From: Micromonosporaceae bacterium
GTDB taxonomy: Bacteria; Actinomycetota; Actinomycetes; Mycobacteriales; Micromonosporaceae
NCBI GenBank assembly: GCA_019690055.1
Contig: JADGGF010000224.1
Coordinates: 1-7,119 of the forward strand
Length of the DNA: 7,119 bases
Direction: 5' to 3'
Below the pieces are notes generated by a model. The model did not search any database, had not been told where the DNA came from, and saw nothing but the letters and a program-made list of their open reading frames with translations. The translations under genes were made by a program, and so were the position numbers. Positions 5,896-7,119 of the stretch are shown here, in pieces (position 1 is the stretch's first letter; every line of letters starts with the position of its first letter).

Positions 5896-5940
5896 TGGAG
5901 CGGATCAACGCGTGGCCCAGCCGCCAACGGGTTATCACCG

Positions 5941-6062
5941 ACCGCTCGGCGCCCCCCATCGGAAACCACTCGGCGGCCCCGCGTCGGGAACCGCTCGGTG
6001 GTGGGTCGGCGGGCCCGCTCAGGTCGGCGGGGCCGGCTCAGGTCGTTGGGCGGCTCAGGTCG
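5941..6062. repeat. Two families of short degenerate repeats between rsmB and rpe
   Basis: Within the 215-bp gene-free stretch 5884-6098, a motif ACC(A/G)CTCGG(C/T) occurs three times, starting at 5941, 5965 and 5990 (period 24-25 bp). A second motif GCTCAGGTCG occurs three times, starting at 6017, 6036 and 6053 (spacing 19 and 17 bp). All copies point the same way. They could be operator-like sites upstream of rpe or decayed tandem duplications. No open reading frame with family features covers them. Confidence 0.5.
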
Positions 6063-6063
6063 G

Positions 6064-6100
6064 CGCGCGCCAGCGCGACGGTCCGCGCCCGGGCACCGTC
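6064..6100 (-). terminator. Hairpins at the end of rsmB, possible terminator
   Basis: GACGGT (6077-6082) and ACCGTC (6095-6100) form a perfect 6-bp stem with a 12-nt loop that overlaps the rsmB stop codon. Just beyond it, CGCGC/GCGCG with a 4-nt loop spans 6064-6077. The two stems share one base, so they may compete. There is no U tract, so termination here is only plausible. Confidence 0.3.
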
Positions 6101-7119
6101 ACCGGCGGCGGATCAGGGCGAGAAACATGGCGTCGGTGCCGTGACGGTGGGGCCAGAGCTGGACGGTCGGCCCCGGGCCAAGGTCGGGCAGCCCGGCCGG
6201 CAGGCACGCCCGGGCGTCGATCAGCTCGGCCGAGCCGACGCGGCGCAGCGTCTCCGCGACGGTCACCCGGGTCTCGACCGGGTGCGGCGAGCAGGTCACG
6301 TACGCCACCACGCCACCCGGCCGCACGACCCGCAGCGCGGTGGCGAGCAGCTCCCGCTGCAACTTCGTGAGCGGGGGCAGGTCGGCGGCGGTCTTACGCC
6401 AGCGCGCCTCCGGTCGGCGCCGCAGCGACCCCAGGCCGGTGCACGGAGCGTCCACCAGCACCCGGTCCCACCCCGCCGGCGCTCCGGGCATCGGCGGGGC
6501 GTCGTGGGGGTCGATGGTCCGCCCGTCCGCGGTCAGCACGTCGACCGGCAGGCCCGCGACCGCCCGCCGCACCAGGTCGGCCCGGTGGGGGGCCACCTCG
6601 ACCGCCGTCACCCGGGCGCCCCGCTGGGCGGCGAGCGCGCCGAGCAGCGCCGCCTTGCCGCCCGGCCCGGCGCACAGATCCAGCCAGCGCTCCGCGCGGC
6701 CGTCTCCATCGCCGCTGCCGTCTCCATCGCCGCTGTCGCCACCGTCGCCGGGGGCGTCGAGGGGCGCCTCGGCGAGGGCGAGCGCGACGAGCTGGGACCC
6801 CTCGTCCTGCACGTGGGCCAGCCCGTGGGCCACCACCGGCAGGTCGCCGGGGGCGCCCTCGGGGAGGTGGACCGCGTACGGCGAGTACGCCCCGACCCGG
6901 CCGCCGACCTGGTCGGCCAACTCCGCGGGGTCGATGCGGCCCGGCCGGGCGCACAGGTGCACCAGGGGTCGCTCGTTGTCGGCGGCCAGGGCTCGGGCCA
7001 GCTCGGCGAAGCCGGTCTCGCTGGCCGGGTCCACGCGTAGCGACTCCGCGAACGCCCGGACGATCCACTCGGGATGGGCGTGGACCAGCGCCACGTGCTT
7101 GACCGGGTCGGCGGGGGCG
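6099..7119 (-). CDS. rsmB: 16S rRNA (cytosine(967)-C(5))-methyltransferase RsmB, C-terminal part (5' end outside window)
   Basis: The reading frame is open to the window edge, where it reads APADPVKHVALVHAHPEWIV, so the true start and the expected N-terminal NusB-like RNA-binding domain lie outside. Numbering from the GTG at 7094, the SAM site is WLDLCAGPGGKAALL (137-151), followed by an acidic strand end TAVEVAP. The two cysteines of the RNA m5C methyltransferase mechanism are Cys218 in DAPCTGLGSLRRRPE and Cys268 in YVTCSPHPVET. RsmB uses SAM to methylate C967 of 16S rRNA. A Gly/Asp-rich linker (about 114-133), built partly from an 18-bp tandem repeat, lies just before the SAM site. The closely related RsmF is the main alternative, but the VHAHPEWIVRAF segment favours RsmB. 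Confidence 0.93.
   Translation of the reverse strand, partial: APADPVKHVALVHAHPEWIVRAFAESLRVDPASETGFAELARALAADNERPLVHLCARPGRIDPAELADQVGGRVGAYSPYAVHLPEGAPGDLPVVAHGLAHVQDEGSQLVALALAEAPLDAPGDGGDSGDGDGSGDGDGRAERWLDLCAGPGGKAALLGALAAQRGARVTAVEVAPHRADLVRRAVAGLPVDVLTADGRTIDPHDAPPMPGAPAGWDRVLVDAPCTGLGSLRRRPEARWRKTAADLPPLTKLQRELLATALRVVRPGGVVAYVTCSPHPVETRVTVAETLRRVGSAELIDARACLPAGLPDLGPGPTVQLWPHRHGTDAMFLALIRRR
6700..6735. repeat. 18-bp perfect tandem repeat inside rsmB
   Basis: CCGTCTCCATCGCCGCTG is present twice without interruption (6700-6717 and 6718-6735). The period is six codons, so the frame is kept, and the protein carries GDGDGS-type repeats between the N-terminal part and the SAM-binding core. 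It looks like a slippage-expanded flexible acidic linker. Confidence 0.85.

Noticed and set aside
5903..5910. GATCAACG upstream of rpe, also present in the arm of the ribBA/ribH inverted repeat
   Set aside because: An 8-base match without the palindrome is within chance expectation for a window of this size.
5895..7040. A 381-codon plus-strand open frame opposite rsmB
   Set aside because: It mirrors rsmB, including its DG-rich linker, and shows no family signature.
1..7119. CRISPR array, tRNA or rRNA gene, insertion sequence, phage or defence genes
   Set aside because: No regularly spaced identical repeats with spacers, no transposase or integrase motifs, and no recognisable tRNA or rRNA sequence were seen on either strand.

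Overview
This is a very GC-rich chromosomal segment of about 7.1 kb. Every gene I can support lies on the minus strand, so transcription runs from the right edge to the left. The GC content, GTG starts, protein sequences and FMN riboswitch sequence point to a high-GC actinomycete. Micromonosporaceae is my best guess, but that rests on remembered family resemblance, not on a search.

Layout in the direction of transcription:
(1) 7119-6099: the C-terminal part of rsmB, a 16S rRNA cytosine methyltransferase cut by the window edge.
(2) 6098-5884: a gene-free stretch with degenerate short repeats and an apparent leaderless promoter.
(3) 5883-5140: rpe, ribulose-phosphate 3-epimerase, overlapping by GTGA with 5143-4199, a response regulator carrying a GGDEF domain. 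The two look translationally coupled.
(4) 4198-4014: tandem GC-rich hairpins.
(5) 4013-3857: an FMN riboswitch (RFN element), followed by a leader that can mask the ribD ribosome binding site.
(6) 3744-123: a compact riboflavin operon, ribD - ribE - ribBA - ribH. ribD and ribE are 1 nt apart and ribE and ribBA abut. A 64-nt inverted-repeat element sits at the ribBA/ribH junction and supplies the ribBA stop codon.
(7) 122-1: a run of small hairpins after ribH, including two near-identical repeats.

The genes work together as follows. RibBA makes both precursors: its GTP cyclohydrolase II half opens GTP, and its dihydroxybutanone-phosphate synthase half acts on ribulose 5-phosphate. RibD deaminates and reduces the pyrimidine. 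RibH condenses the two branches to lumazine, and RibE dismutates lumazine to riboflavin. FMN made downstream feeds back through the riboswitch. Rpe interconverts ribulose 5-phosphate, the RibB substrate, so its position beside the rib operon makes metabolic sense. The phosphatase step and the FMN/FAD-forming enzyme are not in the window.

I do not see a new defence, mobile or biosynthetic system here. The points most worth a second look are the inverted-repeat element at the end of ribBA, the rpe/GGDEF coupling with its altered GGDEF and missing I-site, the leaderless rpe promoter and the tandem hairpin arrays.
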